A DNA stretch of 64,000 nucleotides from JAJFUV01 sp964384215 (GCA_964384215.1 CAYLLB010000027.1:1-64000); one strand, 5' to 3'. Positions 54,242-63,604 are shown, counted from the stretch's first letter. Numbers and translations are program-made. Notes: generated by a model not told the origin, from the sequence alone.

Positions 54242-56326
54242 CTAATTCGTCACGATTTTCATCAGCGCTGCGAGGGGAGAACTGACTCCATCTTGCGTTA
54301 CCACAACCGAATAAGTCCCCGCTGTCAGACTGGCCGGCACCTTCACGTTGACCTGATACAGGCCGGTACCAACCAGGCCCGAATACAAGACTTCGGCCTG
54401 CGTGCCGCCGAAGGTTACCGTGGGTGTGCTGGTCGTCGGGTAGTTCCCACCGGAGAAAGCCAGCCCCGCGGGCACCGTCGTGGTCGTGGTGCCTAGTGCG
54501 TTGACGTACAGTTCCAACACGTCGCCGGTTCTGGCTGCGGCGGCCGTGCTGTAGCCCGGGGTGGCGGCGCCGCTGCCGTTGATGATGGTGGAATCGCTGG
54601 GCCGCACTGCCAGCACATAATAGTCGGACGTCGTGAAAAGGCCGGGCTGCACGGCCTGCAGCGTGACCGTGGCACTGGCGCTGCCTTCAGACGTCGTGAC
54701 GGTTGCGGTCACCGTTCCGGTCGAGGTGTCGCTGGGCGCCTGCACGTTGATCTGTCCGGGACTGACGTAGTACATATAGGCCGCTTTGCCGTTGATGGTC
54801 ACACTGGTGCCCTTGAATGTGGTGGGCAGGTAACCATTGACCATATCCGAATCTCCCACGGCGGCGGTGGTGGATGACAGATTCGAGCCGAAGATGGAGA
54901 CCCATGCCGCGGGCGCCACACCGGCCACATAACTGGCGCCGTTAACGACTCCGCCTGTGGCAATGGCGGGGGCGTTCGAACTGGAGCTTCCGGCAGGCTT
55001 CAGGTAGCCGCCGCCGACCAGGGTGTACGTCTTGCCGCCCAGGTAGCTGTTGGCGGAGGCCGAGGAATCATAGAACACGTTGTAGCCGTTGCCCTTGATG
55101 TTGCTGACGGCGGTGCCCGAGATCGCGCCGGAATCGGCCAGGGTGGTGAGGTACGAGTTCGCGGTCAAAGACCAGACGCTGGTGGAATCCAGGGTCAGCG
55201 ACACGGCTTTTGCGGTGTTGGCTGTGTTGATCGCACCCGTCAGATAGGAGCCGTCCTTGAATGTGGCGGTGATGGAACTGATGTTGTCGGCGGTCATATC
55301 ACCACGCATAGTTTGGCCGCTGGCAGTGAGAATCACGGTGCCGCCATTCGATCCGCTGTTACCCCAGTTCCCCGCGCTCGCCTTCACGAGGACACCCGAA
55401 TTCGTGGTCACCGTGACGCCGGTCAGCTTAATGATGCCGGTCGAATTGGTGACATAGAATAGCGGGCCGCTGGCCGGAGCGTAAGTAAGAGAACCGCCCG
55501 TCATTGTGTAGGTCCCCTGGGCTCCTTGGGCGTCACCGGACATGCTTTGGTAGATCATCACCCCCCACTTTTCTTTCGTGGTGGTCAAACCGCAATCGTT
55601 CAAAGTGATTGAGTTGGCACCTTCGATGACGGCCATCTCGGCGCCGGTGGCTTTAAACGTAGTACCGGTAGCCGTGATGGCTCCCGTTGAATAAATGCCG
55701 GCAGAGTTCCCACCCGCAGTGTTGACAGTGCCGCCCGTAACGGTAATGGTCCCGCCGCCGCGATCGGTGGCGACGGCGCTCGAACTGCCTCCCAACGTGG
55801 TCATGTTCACGTTGGTGAGGTTCACGGTGCCGGCCTGTGTCGCCATCACGGCGTGCCCGCCATCGGCACTGGCCTTGATGGTGACGTCAGTCAGGGTTAC
55901 CGAAGACCCGGCGCCGGTGGCGAAAGCTCCGTTGGCGCCCGTACCTGTCGTAGTGATGGTGCCGCCGGTGACCGTCACCTTGCCGGCGGCAGTTGCCAGC
56001 AGCCCCGCGTTGAGGCCATAGAAACTGCTGTTCTCCTGCGAGGATGTGTTGCCGCTGGTCGTAATAGTTGGATTCGTCAGGGTCAGGCTGCCCGAATTGG
56101 TCACCCAAACGGCGGAGGTGTCCGTGGCCGTAGCAGTGTAAGTTTGGTTGTTTTGCGTGGCCGTGCCTCCATCCAACTTGTAGGTTGCATAGTAAGTCAC
56201 GGTCCCGGCGGCCCAGAGTCCGGTACCCACCACAATGGTTGCCAGCAACAACGCAAAACAGGTCCGTAGCCGTGGATTTGTTAAGCGCATGTTAGTTTTG
56301 TCAAAGAATCCGCCGATGCTACTCAT
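54242..56326 (-). CDS. secreted beta-helix protein with C-terminal TIGR03437 domain
   Basis: A 694-residue exported surface protein. After a signal region (RTCFALLLATIVVGTGLWA) come ~330 residues of Thr/Ser/Gly/Asn-rich repeats ('LTDVTIKASADGGHAVMAT', 'ITVTGGTVNTAGGNSAGIYS'), the pattern of a right-handed parallel beta-helix as in pectin lyases and adhesins. The last ~220 residues match the TIGR03437 domain of Solibacter-type genomes ('WVSIFGSNLSS', 'YMYYVSPGQINVQAP', 'LYQVNVKVPASLTAGTYSVV'). The ATG at 56326 has AAGGTG upstream; an ATG at 56290 is also possible. Role unknown, probably surface-exposed. Confidence 0.82.
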   Translation of the reverse strand: MSSIGGFFDKTNMRLTNPRLRTCFALLLATIVVGTGLWAAGTVTYYATYKLDGGTATQNNQTYTATATDTSAVWVTNSGSLTLTNPTITTSGNTSSQENSSFYGLNAGLLATAAGKVTVTGGTITTTGTGANGAFATGAGSSVTLTDVTIKASADGGHAVMATQAGTVNLTNVNMTTLGGSSSAVATDRGGGTITVTGGTVNTAGGNSAGIYSTGAITATGTTFKATGAEMAVIEGANSITLNDCGLTTTKEKWGVMIYQSMSGDAQGAQGTYTMTGGSLTYAPASGPLFYVTNSTGIIKLTGVTVTTNSGVLVKASAGNWGNSGSNGGTVILTASGQTMRGDMTADNISSITATFKDGSYLTGAINTANTAKAVSLTLDSTSVWSLTANSYLTTLADSGAISGTAVSNIKGNGYNVFYDSSASANSYLGGKTYTLVGGGYLKPAGSSSSNAPAIATGGVVNGASYVAGVAPAAWVSIFGSNLSSTTAAVGDSDMVNGYLPTTFKGTSVTINGKAAYMYYVSPGQINVQAPSDTSTGTVTATVTTSEGSASATVTLQAVQPGLFTTSDYYVLAVRPSDSTIINGSGAATPGYSTAAAARTGDVLELYVNALGTTTTTVPAGLAFSGGNYPTTSTPTVTFGGTQAEVLYSGLVGTGLYQVNVKVPASLTAGTYSVVVTQDGVSSPLAALMKIVTN

Positions 56327-56471
56327 GACGACACCTTGATGTTCGGAAGTTATCCGGAGTTTCACCACTTTTGCAGCCTTATTCACTGCTCGTTCGACGG
56401 CGAAGTCGATCGTGACGTTACAAAGGAATGACGCCTCCGAGACAGGGGTTTGCCAGCCCGGCGCGAAGGTG

Positions 56472-56489
56472 TAATAATTTACAGTATTA
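56472..56489 (+). promoter_or_regulatory. short AT-rich inverted repeat before the polymerase gene
   Basis: TAATA (56472-56476) and TATTA (56485-56489) flank ATTTACAG, eight bases before the start codon at 56497. The location suits an operator of a damage-inducible gene, but the repeat is short and no consensus is known to me for this lineage. Confidence 0.25.
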
Positions 56490-56496
56490 GACATGT

Positions 56497-57675
56497 ATGC
56501 GGCACGTGGTCCATTGGGACGGCGACAGCTTCTTCGCCTCTATCGAGCAGGCGTCGGATCGCCGTCTACGCGGGAGGCCGGTGGCCGTCGGCGGGGCGCG
56601 GCGTGGCGTGGTGGTTTCGGCCAGCCGCGAAGCGCGGCGTTACGGCATCCATCCCGGCATGCCCACGGGCAAGGCGCGGCGGCGCTGCCCGCCGTTGATC
56701 GTGTTGCCCGGGCACTTCGATCTTTACGAACAGTTCTTTCATGACATCCTGGGGTTGTGCCAGGAGGAGACGCCGCTGGTTGAGCCGGTGGCGGTGGGCG
56801 CGGCGTTTCTGGACCTGACCGGTGCGCCTGCGTTGCGTAGGGAAGGCGCCGAGGGCGCCACCGAGCGGCTGCGGCGCACTGTGGGCGAATGGCTGCGCAT
56901 TTCGATTTCGGCCGGCGTGGGCGCTAACAAAACGGTAGCGCGCATTGCGGCGCGGATACACAAGCCGGCGGCGCAGGTAGTGGTGCCACCGGGCGGGGAA
57001 GCGGAGTTTCTCGCGCCGCTCGATTTGGAATGGCTGCCGGGTGTGGGGGAAGTTTCGCGATCCACGTTGGAAGTGGCCGGGATAAGGCGCATCGGCGAGT
57101 TGGCGCGCGCGCCGCTGGACGCGCTGGCATTGGTGCTGGGCCGGCAGGCGCTGGCGTTGCAGCGTCGCGCGCAGGGGGTCGACGAGGAACCCGTGGTACC
57201 GCGGCGCACATGGTCTCCGGCGCTGCGCGAGCAGGTCGAATTTCCGGAAGACGTCTGGGATGAGGCGCGGCTGCTGGTGGTGCTGCGGGAAATGCTGGAG
57301 CGGCTGATGGCGAGGGTTCGCAGCGAAGGCGCGGAGATCCGGCGCATCACGCTCAAACTGCGCTACACGGACCGCGACGAATCCGAGCGTTCGCTCACAC
57401 TGGCCGAGCCGGCGGGCGTGGAAAGCGAATTCCGCGCCGGACTCGAACGGCTGCTGCGCTCGGCATGGCAGCGGCGCGTACGTTTGCGCGCGGTGTGCCT
57501 GGAAGCTGGCACACTCTATCGCCCGTCCCCGCAAATGGAATTATTCGCGGAGGCGCAAATCCGGGAACGGGAGTATCGCCTGGCGAGCGCCATCGACCGC
57601 TTGCGCGCCAACTTCGGCGCGGCGGTGGTGCATTGGGGTTATCAGTTACCGGCGAAGTGCGCGGCCACCTTGTGA
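56497..57675 (+). CDS. Y-family DNA polymerase-like protein lacking two catalytic acidic residues
   Basis: A 392-residue DinB/UmuC-family protein. The first metal-binding residue is kept (Asp8 in 'HWDGDSFFASIEQ'), but where Pol IV has S-x-D-E-A-[FY]-L-D it reads AVGAAFLDLTG, so Gly101 and Ala102 replace the catalytic Asp and Glu. The little-finger and helix-hairpin-helix parts ('WLPGVGEVSRSTLE') are present. QMELF at 346-350 is a good beta-clamp-binding motif. This resembles ImuB, the inactive Y-family adaptor of the ImuA/DnaE2 mutasome, more than an active DinB, but no imuA or dnaE2 is adjacent. It overlaps the convergent aminotransferase by 34 bases. Confidence 0.85.
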   Translation: MRHVVHWDGDSFFASIEQASDRRLRGRPVAVGGARRGVVVSASREARRYGIHPGMPTGKARRRCPPLIVLPGHFDLYEQFFHDILGLCQEETPLVEPVAVGAAFLDLTGAPALRREGAEGATERLRRTVGEWLRISISAGVGANKTVARIAARIHKPAAQVVVPPGGEAEFLAPLDLEWLPGVGEVSRSTLEVAGIRRIGELARAPLDALALVLGRQALALQRRAQGVDEEPVVPRRTWSPALREQVEFPEDVWDEARLLVVLREMLERLMARVRSEGAEIRRITLKLRYTDRDESERSLTLAEPAGVESEFRAGLERLLRSAWQRRVRLRAVCLEAGTLYRPSPQMELFAEAQIREREYRLASAIDRLRANFGAAVVHWGYQLPAKCAATL

Positions 57676-58892
57676 ATGGCCGTGGCGATCTGGTCCACCT
57701 GCGCTTCGGTGTAGTTCTCGTTCCACAGAATGGCGATCACTTCGTGGAGCACGCGCTCGGCCACGGGACACAAGCCGTGTTCGAACTTCTGCGAGCCATA
57801 AGCGCTGAACGGATAGCCGGAAGCAGCGTAGGTATTGGGGCCGGTGAACACCGGTGAAAGATATAGCGGATCGATGATGTACTCGACCCAGGCCGGAACG
57901 CCCTCGGCCACCAGCGCGTCGCCGAACTGGCGCGCAGTGGCGCGTGCAGCGTCGTGATGGACGCGTAGCATGTAAAGCCAGTAGGAATGCTTCGTGTTGG
58001 AGGGTACGGCCGGTGCGCTCACGCTGGCTAAGTCTTTAATAGCAGCATCGAGACGAGCGGCGAGCGCGCGGCGCTTCACCACCGGCGCTGGCAGCTTGCG
58101 CAACTGAGCGAGTGCAACGGCGCCTTCCAGTTCAGACATGCGGTAGTTCTGCGCCAGGAACAGGAAACGGCACGAGCCAAGGGTTTTCGTGTCGCGCGGC
58201 CAGGCCTTGTCGGCAAACAGCGTCGCGCGGCGCGCCCATTCGTCGTTATTCGTGACGAACAGGCCGCCTTCCCCGCACGTGATGTGCTTGCTCTGCTGCA
58301 GGCTGAAGCAGGCCATGTCTCCGATGGTGCCGACGAGTTTGTCTTTGTACTCGGCCCAGTAGGCTTGCGAGCAGTCCTCGATAAGCACCAGGTTGTGGCG
58401 GCGCGCGATGGCGCTCAACTCGTCGAGCGCGCAGGGCTGGCCGGCCAAGTGCACGGCCACGATGGCGCGCGTTTTCGGCGTGATGCGGCGCTCTACATCG
58501 GCCGGATCGAGCGTGATGGTCACCGGGTCGAGATCGGCGAACACCGGTACGGCATTCTGCCAGAGGATGGGCGCGATGGAGCCGATGTCGGTGATGGGCG
58601 GAACGATGATTTCGTCGCCGGGCGCCGGATCGAGCGCGGCGATGGCCAGGTGTACGCTGGCCGTACCACTCGAGCAGGCAGCGGCATGTTTCACGCCGAG
58701 ACGTTCCGCGAATTCGGCTTCCAGTCGCGGCACCATCTTGCCCCCGTTGCGCGTCAGGCAACCCGAGTGCAGCGCTTCGAGAACCAGGGCTTCTTCTTCG
58801 CCGCCAAAAGTGCGGCCCGCACTTTCCAAGTAAGATGGCAGGCGTGTGCCGATCGCCTTCTCGCCGCCATGAATAGCCAACTTCGCGCTCAC
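57642..58892 (-). CDS. DegT/DnrJ/EryC1/StrS-type aminotransferase
   Basis: A 416-residue PLP-dependent enzyme of the sugar-aminotransferase family. The Schiff-base Lys is Lys202 in 'ACFSLQQSKHITCGEGG'. The cofactor site also shows 'ACSSGTASVHLAI' and 'LIEDCSQAYWAEY'. Such enzymes transaminate keto-sugars, or act on other keto groups. It is the last gene of the six-gene operon and overlaps the previous gene by four bases (ATGA). In this catabolic setting it may act in sugar or cyclitol breakdown rather than synthesis. Confidence 0.88.
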   Translation of the reverse strand: MSAKLAIHGGEKAIGTRLPSYLESAGRTFGGEEEALVLEALHSGCLTRNGGKMVPRLEAEFAERLGVKHAAACSSGTASVHLAIAALDPAPGDEIIVPPITDIGSIAPILWQNAVPVFADLDPVTITLDPADVERRITPKTRAIVAVHLAGQPCALDELSAIARRHNLVLIEDCSQAYWAEYKDKLVGTIGDMACFSLQQSKHITCGEGGLFVTNNDEWARRATLFADKAWPRDTKTLGSCRFLFLAQNYRMSELEGAVALAQLRKLPAPVVKRRALAARLDAAIKDLASVSAPAVPSNTKHSYWLYMLRVHHDAARATARQFGDALVAEGVPAWVEYIIDPLYLSPVFTGPNTYAASGYPFSAYGSQKFEHGLCPVAERVLHEVIAILWNENYTEAQVDQIATAIHKVAAHFAGN

Positions 58893-59929
58893 TTCTTTTC
58901 CTCCGGATTGTCGAGATAGATGGTACGGCCTTCCGCTGCTGAGCGGTATGCGGCTTCAGCCACCGCCACCGCCGCGCGGCCGTCCTCGCCGGTCACAGAC
59001 GGCGTGCGGTCTTCGAGGATGCTGTCGATGAATTCCTGGTGCTGCGCGCGATAAGCCGCCATGCGCACGGGCGACAGCATACCTTGGCCCGCCCAATCGA
59101 TGGGCGGCTGCGTGGTGACCACGCTCCAGACGCCCTTCTGGCCCAGGCGCAATTCGCCATAAGCGTCCAGGTCCAGGTTTCCGGTTTCACCCACGATCCG
59201 GGCGCCGGACTCCGAGCGCGGGAAGACAGGCTTGGGGATGTCCCAGCTTTCCCAGAGCGTGGCCATGGCGCCATTTGAAAGAGAGAGCAACGCCATGGTG
59301 GAAACCTCGTTGCCGGATTCCGGATCGCGCTGCACGTGCGCGGTAACGCTGGTGATCTCCGTGCCGGTGACCCAGCGGATGCGGTCGATGTTGTGCACGG
59401 CGTGGCCGATGAAGGGGCCGACGTTCTCCGGTTTGCTCTGCCAGGGTGGCAGCGCCTTGAGCCCGCCGCTCGCCAGGATTAGTTCCAGAACCATTTTTAC
59501 TTTGCCGATGGCGCCTTCGCGCACCAGCCGCCGCGCTTCGATGTTGCAGATGCGGAAGCGCTGGCCGAACATGATCATCAACTTCACGCCGGCCTTGCGC
59601 GTGGCTGCGAGAATGCGGTCGCAATCGGCGACCGTGGTGGCCATGGGCTTGTCGAGGAGAATGTGCTTGCCGTAGTTGGCCGCTTCCACGGCCTGCCAGG
59701 TGTGCTCGGCGTGCGGCGTCGAAATGAGAACGGCGTCGATGTCCGGGCGCGCCAGCAGCGCTTCCACGGTGGGTTCCGCCGTGACACCGTATTCCGCGGC
59801 CAGCTTCGGGGCGCGCGAACCGCCGGCGATCGCCACCAGTTCCACGTTCTTCAGGTACTTTGTGGATGCCTCCGCATTGGTCCGGCCCATGAACCCGGAG
59901 CCGATGATACCTAAACGAATGTTCTTCAT
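58889..59929 (-). CDS. Gfo/Idh/MocA-family dehydrogenase
   Basis: A 346-residue NAD(P)-dependent dehydrogenase. The Rossmann fold starts at once ('IRLGIIGSGFMGRTNAE'), with 'LLDKPMATTVADCD' holding the family's Lys, and 'FIGHAVHNIDRIRWVTG' with a catalytic His. No signal or Tat motif is present, so it is cytoplasmic, unlike the paralogue at 10161-11240. It overlaps its neighbours at both ends (TAATG and ATGA). The operon suggests an oxidation step on a sugar or cyclitol. Confidence 0.9.
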   Translation of the reverse strand: MKNIRLGIIGSGFMGRTNAEASTKYLKNVELVAIAGGSRAPKLAAEYGVTAEPTVEALLARPDIDAVLISTPHAEHTWQAVEAANYGKHILLDKPMATTVADCDRILAATRKAGVKLMIMFGQRFRICNIEARRLVREGAIGKVKMVLELILASGGLKALPPWQSKPENVGPFIGHAVHNIDRIRWVTGTEITSVTAHVQRDPESGNEVSTMALLSLSNGAMATLWESWDIPKPVFPRSESGARIVGETGNLDLDAYGELRLGQKGVWSVVTTQPPIDWAGQGMLSPVRMAAYRAQHQEFIDSILEDRTPSVTGEDGRAAVAVAEAAYRSAAEGRTIYLDNPEEKK

Positions 59930-60786
59930 TACGCCTTTTCCTCAACGAGAGTGTTTTCGAGAACTCCGATCTTTTCGATTTCACCACGCAGATGGTCGCC
60001 CGGCTTGAGCGCGATGCCGCGCGCGAAGCCCACGCCTTCGGGCGTCCCCATGGCGATGATGTCGCCGGGCTCCAGCGTCGCCACGCTGCTGATGTAAGCG
60101 ATCGTCTCGGGGATGCCGAAGATCATGTGAGAGGTATTCGAATCCTGCATCAGCTCCCCGTTCACCCACAGGCGGATATCGAGTTTGTGCGGATCGGCGA
60201 TCTCGTCCTTGGTGACGATTTCGGGTCCGAGAGGCGCATGCCCGTCGAACCACTTGCCCATGAGCCAGTCGAAGAACGGATCGAATTCGCGCACTTTGCG
60301 ATGTTCGATGCGCGCGTTGAACTTGCGCTCGCTGATGTCGTTGATGACGGTGTAGCCGAAGACGTAATCCATGGCGTTGACGGCCGGAACGTCCTTGGCG
60401 CGCTGGCCAATGACGACAGCCAGTTCGATCTCCCAATCCACGAAGACGTTGTTCGCCCGGATGGGAATCGTGCCGCCGGGCGCGTTAATCGTCGTAGGCG
60501 GTTTCCAGAATACCTGCGGTGTGAGGACGCCCTCGGCGGTGGGCTCTTTGAAGCCACTCTCGACGATGTGCTTGCGATAGTTGCCCGCAAGGGCGAACAG
60601 CTTGCGCGAGTCGCGAATGGGCGCGTCCAGGCGGATGCCGGCTGCCGGAAGACGCGGCCCGTCGAGCGCCGGCGGTGCGCTCATCAAATCGATGGGACTC
60701 TTCGTGCCGAGGTCGACTACCTCATCTTTTGTCCGCACGCCGAGGTGCACACTGCCGTCGGCTGAGAAAAATCGAAGGATTCGCAT
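59929..60786 (-). CDS. fumarylacetoacetate-hydrolase-family protein
   Basis: A 285-residue FAH-family enzyme. Members hydrolyse C-C bonds, dehydrate, or act on 2-keto-3-deoxy sugar acids. Metal-binding acidic residues lie in 'FVDWEIELAVVIG', with 'GYTVINDISERKF', 'GKWFDGHAPLGP' and 'IIAMGTPEGVGFA' as the usual motifs. It sits between two amidohydrolases and a dehydrogenase in a tightly packed operon, which favours a role in a sugar-acid or lactone pathway such as L-fucose/rhamnose or pentose oxidation. Confidence 0.88.
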   Translation of the reverse strand: MRILRFFSADGSVHLGVRTKDEVVDLGTKSPIDLMSAPPALDGPRLPAAGIRLDAPIRDSRKLFALAGNYRKHIVESGFKEPTAEGVLTPQVFWKPPTTINAPGGTIPIRANNVFVDWEIELAVVIGQRAKDVPAVNAMDYVFGYTVINDISERKFNARIEHRKVREFDPFFDWLMGKWFDGHAPLGPEIVTKDEIADPHKLDIRLWVNGELMQDSNTSHMIFGIPETIAYISSVATLEPGDIIAMGTPEGVGFARGIALKPGDHLRGEIEKIGVLENTLVEEKA

Positions 60787-60789
60787 ATT

Positions 60790-61560
60790 TCAACTCTTCA
60801 GATTAAACAGACGCTGCGCGTTGCTATGGAAGATTGCCTCGCGCGCGGTTTCGGAGATATTGGCATGAGCGATCTTGGCGACGACGGCGGCGCCGTTCTG
60901 GAGAGGAGATCCGCTGCCGAATAGCAGACGCTCCGCGCCCACCTGCTGGACGATTTTCGAGATCGCCTCGAAACCCATGATGCAGGAAGTCTCCAGGTGC
61001 ACGCGCTCGAAACGGCGCATCATCGAAATGGCCATCTGGAGCTCAAACAAATAGTTAATGCCCGCCAGAATCCAATTGACCTTGGGGTGGCGCTCGATAA
61101 CAGCCGCCATCACGCCGACATCCAGCATCGGCACGCCCCAATTCATGACGACACGCAAAGGCAGCATCACCGGCCAGCCGCGCCGGGCAGCGTCTTCGAG
61201 AATGGGCTCGATGCACGCCTCGTAAAGCGGATGATAACTGTGGTGCTGCGGGTACAAACGCACGCCGAGAAAACCGCGCGCCGCGTAAGCGTCGAAATCG
61301 TAAGGCTCGTCGGAGAACTTGTGGGACAGTTCGCGCGGGCCAAGGCACGCCATGGGAACCAGCGCGCCACCGCACGACGCGGTTTCGCTCTCCGTCTCGA
61401 TGTTGCCGTCTTCCCAGTTCACGAACAGGCTGCGCGTGGAGCAAACGGCCGCCTGCTGGATGTCCCACTCAGATAGCAGGGAGCACAGCTCGGCGCCGGT
61501 AGTCGCCTCGATGGGCCAGTACGGCCAGCGGCCGATGAAGGCGTTCACGTCGAAGATCAT
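60790..61560 (-). CDS. amidohydrolase family 2 protein (lactonase-like), copy A
   Basis: A 256-residue TIM-barrel hydrolase beginning 'MIFDVNAFIGRWPYWP', where the first metal motif is changed (D-x-N-x-F rather than D-x-H-x-H). Later elements are present: 'VRLYPQHHSYHPLYEA', 'MNWGVPMLDVG', 'HLETSCIMGFEAI' and 'RLLFGSGSPLQ' in place of the usual G-[ST]-D. The loss of the first histidines and of the final Asp suggests altered or no metal-dependent catalysis; it may be a partner subunit of copy B. It overlaps copy B by four bases. Confidence 0.8.
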   Translation of the reverse strand: MIFDVNAFIGRWPYWPIEATTGAELCSLLSEWDIQQAAVCSTRSLFVNWEDGNIETESETASCGGALVPMACLGPRELSHKFSDEPYDFDAYAARGFLGVRLYPQHHSYHPLYEACIEPILEDAARRGWPVMLPLRVVMNWGVPMLDVGVMAAVIERHPKVNWILAGINYLFELQMAISMMRRFERVHLETSCIMGFEAISKIVQQVGAERLLFGSGSPLQNGAAVVAKIAHANISETAREAIFHSNAQRLFNLKS

Positions 61561-62294
61561 TGCTCCACCCCCATGAGCCGCAGGATATTCGCGCCCATGA
61601 TCCGGCCCAGGCTTTTGCTGGAGAGGCCGCTCGACCTGATGCGGGCGAACTGCGTGTAGGGATCGAGCAGCGGCGTGTCCGTGCCAAAGACGATGCGATC
61701 GGGGCCTACAGCAGCCACCGCCGTCGGGAGAAAGGCGGCGTCGATGGTTGAGCTGGCCGTCTCCAGGTAGAGGTTGGGGTGTCTCTGCGCGGCCATGATG
61801 GCGCGGCTCCAATCGCCTTTGGCGAAAGGCTGGCCGCCCGAATGCGCCATCATGATCCTCACCGCGGGCACGGCCGTCAACATGTATTCACACTCTTGCG
61901 GCGTCAGATGGCCCAGAATGGGGAAGCCCAGCTCCACGCACTTTTCGAGGATCGGGATGATGGCCGGTTCGGCGACGGACATATCGGGCGTGGAGTAGAT
62001 CTTGAGTCCCCTCATCCCGTAGTCGTTCCGGCAGCGTTCGAGTTCGTCGAGCGCTTCCTGGCCGAAGCGGGTGGAGCTGATGGTGGCGTAACCCAAGATT
62101 CGGTCCGGGAACTTCTTCATCTCCTGAGAAAGGAGATAGTTGCCCTCGTGCATGTCGTAAAACAACGCCGTGAGATCGGTGACGCAAATCTTATCGAAGC
62201 CGAGCCGGTCGGCGGTGCGCACCAGAAACTCGCCGTCGACGTTGATCTGGAGGCGTGTGGACTTGCCGGTGTGGACGTGCGCGTCGACGGTCAT
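61557..62294 (-). CDS. amidohydrolase family 2 protein (lactonase-like), copy B
   Basis: A 245-residue TIM-barrel hydrolase with the usual metal sites: 'TVDAHVHTGKSTR' (D-x-H-x-H), 'MRGLKIYSTPDM', 'FPILGHLTPQECE', 'IMMAHSGGQPF' and 'RIVFGTDTPLLDP'. Members act as lactonases or decarboxylases. Its stop overlaps the start of copy A, and its start overlaps the stop of the upstream gene at 62294, so all three are coupled. As copy A lacks several metal ligands, B is the likelier active member. Confidence 0.85.
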   Translation of the reverse strand: MTVDAHVHTGKSTRLQINVDGEFLVRTADRLGFDKICVTDLTALFYDMHEGNYLLSQEMKKFPDRILGYATISSTRFGQEALDELERCRNDYGMRGLKIYSTPDMSVAEPAIIPILEKCVELGFPILGHLTPQECEYMLTAVPAVRIMMAHSGGQPFAKGDWSRAIMAAQRHPNLYLETASSTIDAAFLPTAVAAVGPDRIVFGTDTPLLDPYTQFARIRSSGLSSKSLGRIMGANILRLMGVEQ

Positions 62295-63559
62295 CAGTAA
62301 GCCTCGCCATCCACGTGCGCCGGCGCGGGCGTCGGTGTGAATTTGAGATTGGAGATCTTTATCCCGGCGCGGACCTGGTCCTCCACGTCGTCCAAGTGGG
62401 CGAACAGGTCCGATATGCCGGAGCCACTCCAGGCTGCCGCCACGGAGTACTGCCCATCGACCGACCGGCCCGCGGCCAGGCGTCCGGTGAAGACGATGGC
62501 TGCGTTGCGGTCCTCCTTGGTTTCCAGCGGTTCGATGGAAGCGGCTTGCTTCGAGTCGTAAAACAAAGCCAGGGCAATAGGACCGATTCCCGGTGTCTGC
62601 GAGCCGGAGAGCATGAGGCGGCCTTCGGCGTGTCCCAGCTTCATCTCCGGCAAGTGGCGGATGCCGGCTCCGACCTCGTAAACGCGATCCGGGGCCATCC
62701 GCAGCGGCGCGACGCGGAAGCGGCAATTCACGAACTCGCTGTCGGCGGCTATGGAATAGAGAGCGGTGAGTTGCACGGCGTCTTTACCGATCGTCCACTC
62801 ATCCAAGCGGGCCTCCACCACTGCCCGCACGGGGCCGTCGGCGATGACGCGGTACTTCGGCTCGACGGCGTTACGCGGCTTGTGCGCGTAATCCGGCATG
62901 TTATAAGGCGGGCGGTAGAGGCTTTCGCCCGAGCGAAGGAAGATTCCTCCCAGGCCCAGCGTGTCGCCGATGTGGATGACGTCCCGGCCAACCATCGAAG
63001 GACGCCCCGCACCGAAGTAGCCGGCCAGGTTGTTGTACAGTCCAGGCTGTCCTTCGGCCCGCGCCTGTATGTCGAGAAAGAAGCCTCCGTAAGTGCGGTA
63101 ACCGATCATCTCGCTTTCCAGCGCGACCGTGTTGTGGTTGTAACCGTAACTGTGCTGCGCGTGGACCTTCTTGGGATAAACGATGGAGTCGCGGAGCGTC
63201 GTCGAGTAGTAAACGTGAGCCGTGCGCGTTTCGCCGGCGTTCAATCTCACTGGGAAGACAAATTCATCGGGGCTGCCGTCGCCGTCCAGGTCATCCGCTT
63301 GTGAAGGAACGATGGTGACGGCGTAACGGCTGCCCGCGGGATTCACGAGGACCGCAATGGCCACCGCGCCGGGAAATCCCGGCGCCACACGTGCGGCGGT
63401 CGGTACGGGAACGACGGCGAGAGTTTGCACCGTATGCGCCGCCGGGTTCGAGATTTCCAGTTCCAGGCGCTGGGCAAAGTTCGAGAGCGCCCAATCGCCG
63501 GCCGGTTGCGCGGCGAGCGCGAAAGTGATGGCAAGAAGAGCGAAACACAAGCGTCGCAT
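62294..63559 (-). CDS. secreted DUF4861-like protein
   Basis: A 421-residue exported protein with a signal peptide (MRRLCFALLAITFALAAQ). It starts with a beta domain ('WALSNFAQRLELEISNP') and continues with 'DGDGSPDEFVFPVRLNAGE' and 'NTVALESEMIGYRTYGGFFL'. This looks like the DUF4861 family, which accompanies uronic-acid and pectin degradation genes and has no settled function. It is the first gene of the six-gene operon and overlaps the next by one base (TGATG). The family assignment is from pattern recognition only. Confidence 0.65.
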   Translation of the reverse strand: MRRLCFALLAITFALAAQPAGDWALSNFAQRLELEISNPAAHTVQTLAVVPVPTAARVAPGFPGAVAIAVLVNPAGSRYAVTIVPSQADDLDGDGSPDEFVFPVRLNAGETRTAHVYYSTTLRDSIVYPKKVHAQHSYGYNHNTVALESEMIGYRTYGGFFLDIQARAEGQPGLYNNLAGYFGAGRPSMVGRDVIHIGDTLGLGGIFLRSGESLYRPPYNMPDYAHKPRNAVEPKYRVIADGPVRAVVEARLDEWTIGKDAVQLTALYSIAADSEFVNCRFRVAPLRMAPDRVYEVGAGIRHLPEMKLGHAEGRLMLSGSQTPGIGPIALALFYDSKQAASIEPLETKEDRNAAIVFTGRLAAGRSVDGQYSVAAAWSGSGISDLFAHLDDVEDQVRAGIKISNLKFTPTPAPAHVDGEAY

Positions 63560-63604
63560 GGTGTTTCAACAACCACTGTCGCACAATCTATTATGCTGGT
63601 GTCA

